Assembly (NCBI GenBank): GCA_900754715.1
Contig: CAAEDX010000047.1
Coordinates: forward strand, 1-6,549
Reading direction: 5' to 3'
DNA from: Erysipelotrichaceae bacterium
Lineage (GTDB): Bacteria; Bacillota_I; Bacilli_A; Erysipelotrichales; Erysipelotrichaceae
Length of the DNA: 6,549 bases
Shown here: one piece after another, positions 5,642 to 6,549 of the stretch
How positions within the stretch are numbered: the first letter of the stretch is position 1
How the letters are laid out: every line of letters begins with the position of its first letter
Position numbers and translations under genes: made by a program
The notes under the pieces: model-generated
Told to the model about the DNA's origin: nothing
Database searches by the model: none
The model's input: only the letters and a program-made list of their open reading frames with translations

Positions 5642-6301
5642 ATGAAAAAAGTGATCTGTGTTGTAGAAGATGAAAAGGCGATCAACGATCTGGTCGCGCA
5701 GTATCTGAAGAAAGAAGGATACGAGGTAAGATCTTACTATACGTATGAGGAAGCCGTCGCGCATGTGCAGGATGACGATGTGCATTTATGGATCCTCGAT
5801 ATCATGCTGGATGACAAGAGCGGATTCGATCTGATCGAGGAGATTCGCCTGCAGGGAAGGGATATTCCGGTCATTTTCATGTCTGCCAGAGACAAGGAGT
5901 TTGACCGCATCATCGGTCTGGAAAAGGGCAGCGACGATTATATCACGAAGCCCTTCTCGCCTAAAGAGCTGGTGCTGCGCGTGAACAATGTGATCAAGCG
6001 CGTGTATAAGAATGACAACAACCGCATTCAGATCGACGGATATGAGCTGGATGAGGAACAGCGCAAGGTATTTGCGGGAAGCGATGAGATCGATCTGACG
6101 ACCAAAGAGTTCGATCTGCTCATGATGTTCATCAAGAACAAAGGGATCGCTTTTTCTCGGGATAAGATCCTGGAGAATGTATGGGAAGAAAACTATTATG
6201 GCAGTGACCGTGTGGTCGATGACACGCTGCGCCGCCTGCGCAAGAAGCTGCCGAATCTCAACATTCACACGATCTATGGATATGGCTACCGCCTGGGCTG
6301 A
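5642..6301 (+). CDS. OmpR/PhoB-family response regulator
   Basis: A complete 219-residue transcription factor of a two-component system. The receiver domain (about 3 to 118) has the acidic pair Glu9 and Asp10, the phosphorylated Asp53 within ILDIMLDD, Ser81 and Lys103 in ITKPFSP. The winged helix DNA-binding domain (about 128 to 219) shows LTTKEFDLL at 162 to 170 minus a few residues, the recognition helix region DRVVDDTLRRLRKKL (from 189) and the wing IYGYGYRLG at the end. The length is slightly short of the usual 225 to 235 because the tail stops directly after the wing. All residues needed for phosphorylation are present. The start is set by AGGTGA (5630 to 5635), 6 bases before the ATG; other nearby ATG and GTG codons are out of frame. 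The sensor gene follows by 3 bases. The regulon is unknown; being next to glmM does not prove a wall role, since a terminator separates them. Confidence 0.96.
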   Translation: MKKVICVVEDEKAINDLVAQYLKKEGYEVRSYYTYEEAVAHVQDDDVHLWILDIMLDDKSGFDLIEEIRLQGRDIPVIFMSARDKEFDRIIGLEKGSDDYITKPFSPKELVLRVNNVIKRVYKNDNNRIQIDGYELDEEQRKVFAGSDEIDLTTKEFDLLMMFIKNKGIAFSRDKILENVWEENYYGSDRVVDDTLRRLRKKLPNLNIHTIYGYGYRLG

Positions 6302-6304
6302 GTC

Positions 6305-6549
6305 ATGAAGCGCTTTTCTGAATTTATCAAGCAGTTATCGCTGTCGCAGCAGCTGGCAGCGATCATCTTTTTTCTGATCTCCTTTTTTACCGCGTTTTTC
6401 TTCATCTATCTGACCGGAAGCGTGGAAAATGTCATTCGCGAACAGATGTACACGACGCTGGATACTTCACAGGATATGATCGTGGGGCTGTACAGCGGAG
6501 AAGACAGCAGCAATTTCACGCAGAGCCAGCTGCGGCGGGCTCTCACCAA
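6305..6549 (+). CDS. Probable sensor histidine kinase, N-terminal part
   Basis: Only the first 81 codons are in the window. Seen: a short basic cytoplasmic start, one strong phenylalanine-rich membrane segment (about 17 to 37), then a polar stretch that should be the start of an extracellular sensing region. The kinase domains (HAMP, DHp with the histidine, ATPase) would lie beyond the right edge, so the assignment depends on its place after the response regulator and on this topology. Only 3 bases separate it from the regulator's stop, and no good Shine-Dalgarno site precedes the ATG. Translation is therefore probably coupled to the upstream gene. The start could be wrong if an internal codon is used, but the next ATG (residue 48) would remove the membrane segment. 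Confidence 0.8.
   Translation, partial: MKRFSEFIKQLSLSQQLAAIIFFLISFFTAFFFIYLTGSVENVIREQMYTTLDTSQDMIVGLYSGEDSSNFTQSQLRRALT

Overview
The window looks like a chromosomal segment from a moderately GC-rich member of the Bacillota (Firmicutes). The evidence is the gene order (diadenylate cyclase, YbbR-domain regulator, phosphoglucosamine mutase), strong AAGGAGG-type ribosome binding sites, hairpin plus T-run terminators and extended -10 promoters. An Erysipelotrichia-like origin is possible, but this is only an impression and cannot be settled from the sequence alone. I see no mobile element, CRISPR array, tRNA, rRNA or phage gene.

Layout. On the minus strand, positions 1 to 717 hold the first 239 codons of an RluA-family pseudouridine synthase, which runs off the left edge. 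Upstream of it, also on the minus strand, is a 53-residue cysteine-containing protein at 796 to 957. This protein has its own Shine-Dalgarno site and its own hairpin terminator. The synthase promoter lies directly after that terminator. A divergent intergenic region of about 135 bases (958 to 1092) carries an inverted repeat, a DnaA-box-like 9-mer and an extended -10 promoter facing right.

On the plus strand, four tightly spaced genes form a probable operon from 1093 to 5490: a Cof-type HAD phosphatase, cdaA (membrane c-di-AMP synthase), cdaR (membrane-anchored YbbR protein) and glmM (phosphoglucosamine mutase). It ends at a hairpin terminator at 5497 to 5524. The gaps are 21 bases, a 4-base overlap and 16 bases. 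CdaA makes c-di-AMP, CdaR modulates it, and GlmM makes glucosamine-1-phosphate for peptidoglycan and is a known inhibitor of CdaA in relatives. The cluster therefore links osmotic and cell-wall signalling to wall precursor supply. The HAD phosphatase at the head is the less standard member.

After the terminator a new unit starts with an extended -10 promoter. It encodes an OmpR/PhoB-type response regulator (5642 to 6301) followed 3 bases later by the start of a membrane sensor protein, almost certainly its histidine kinase, which is cut by the right edge.

Most of the window is well-understood core biology. The least explained parts are the 53-residue protein, the long Ala/Pro-rich and arginine-rich tail of CdaA, the repeat structure before the cdaR ribosome binding site, and the architecture of the intergenic regions. 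I found no clear evidence of a wholly new system.
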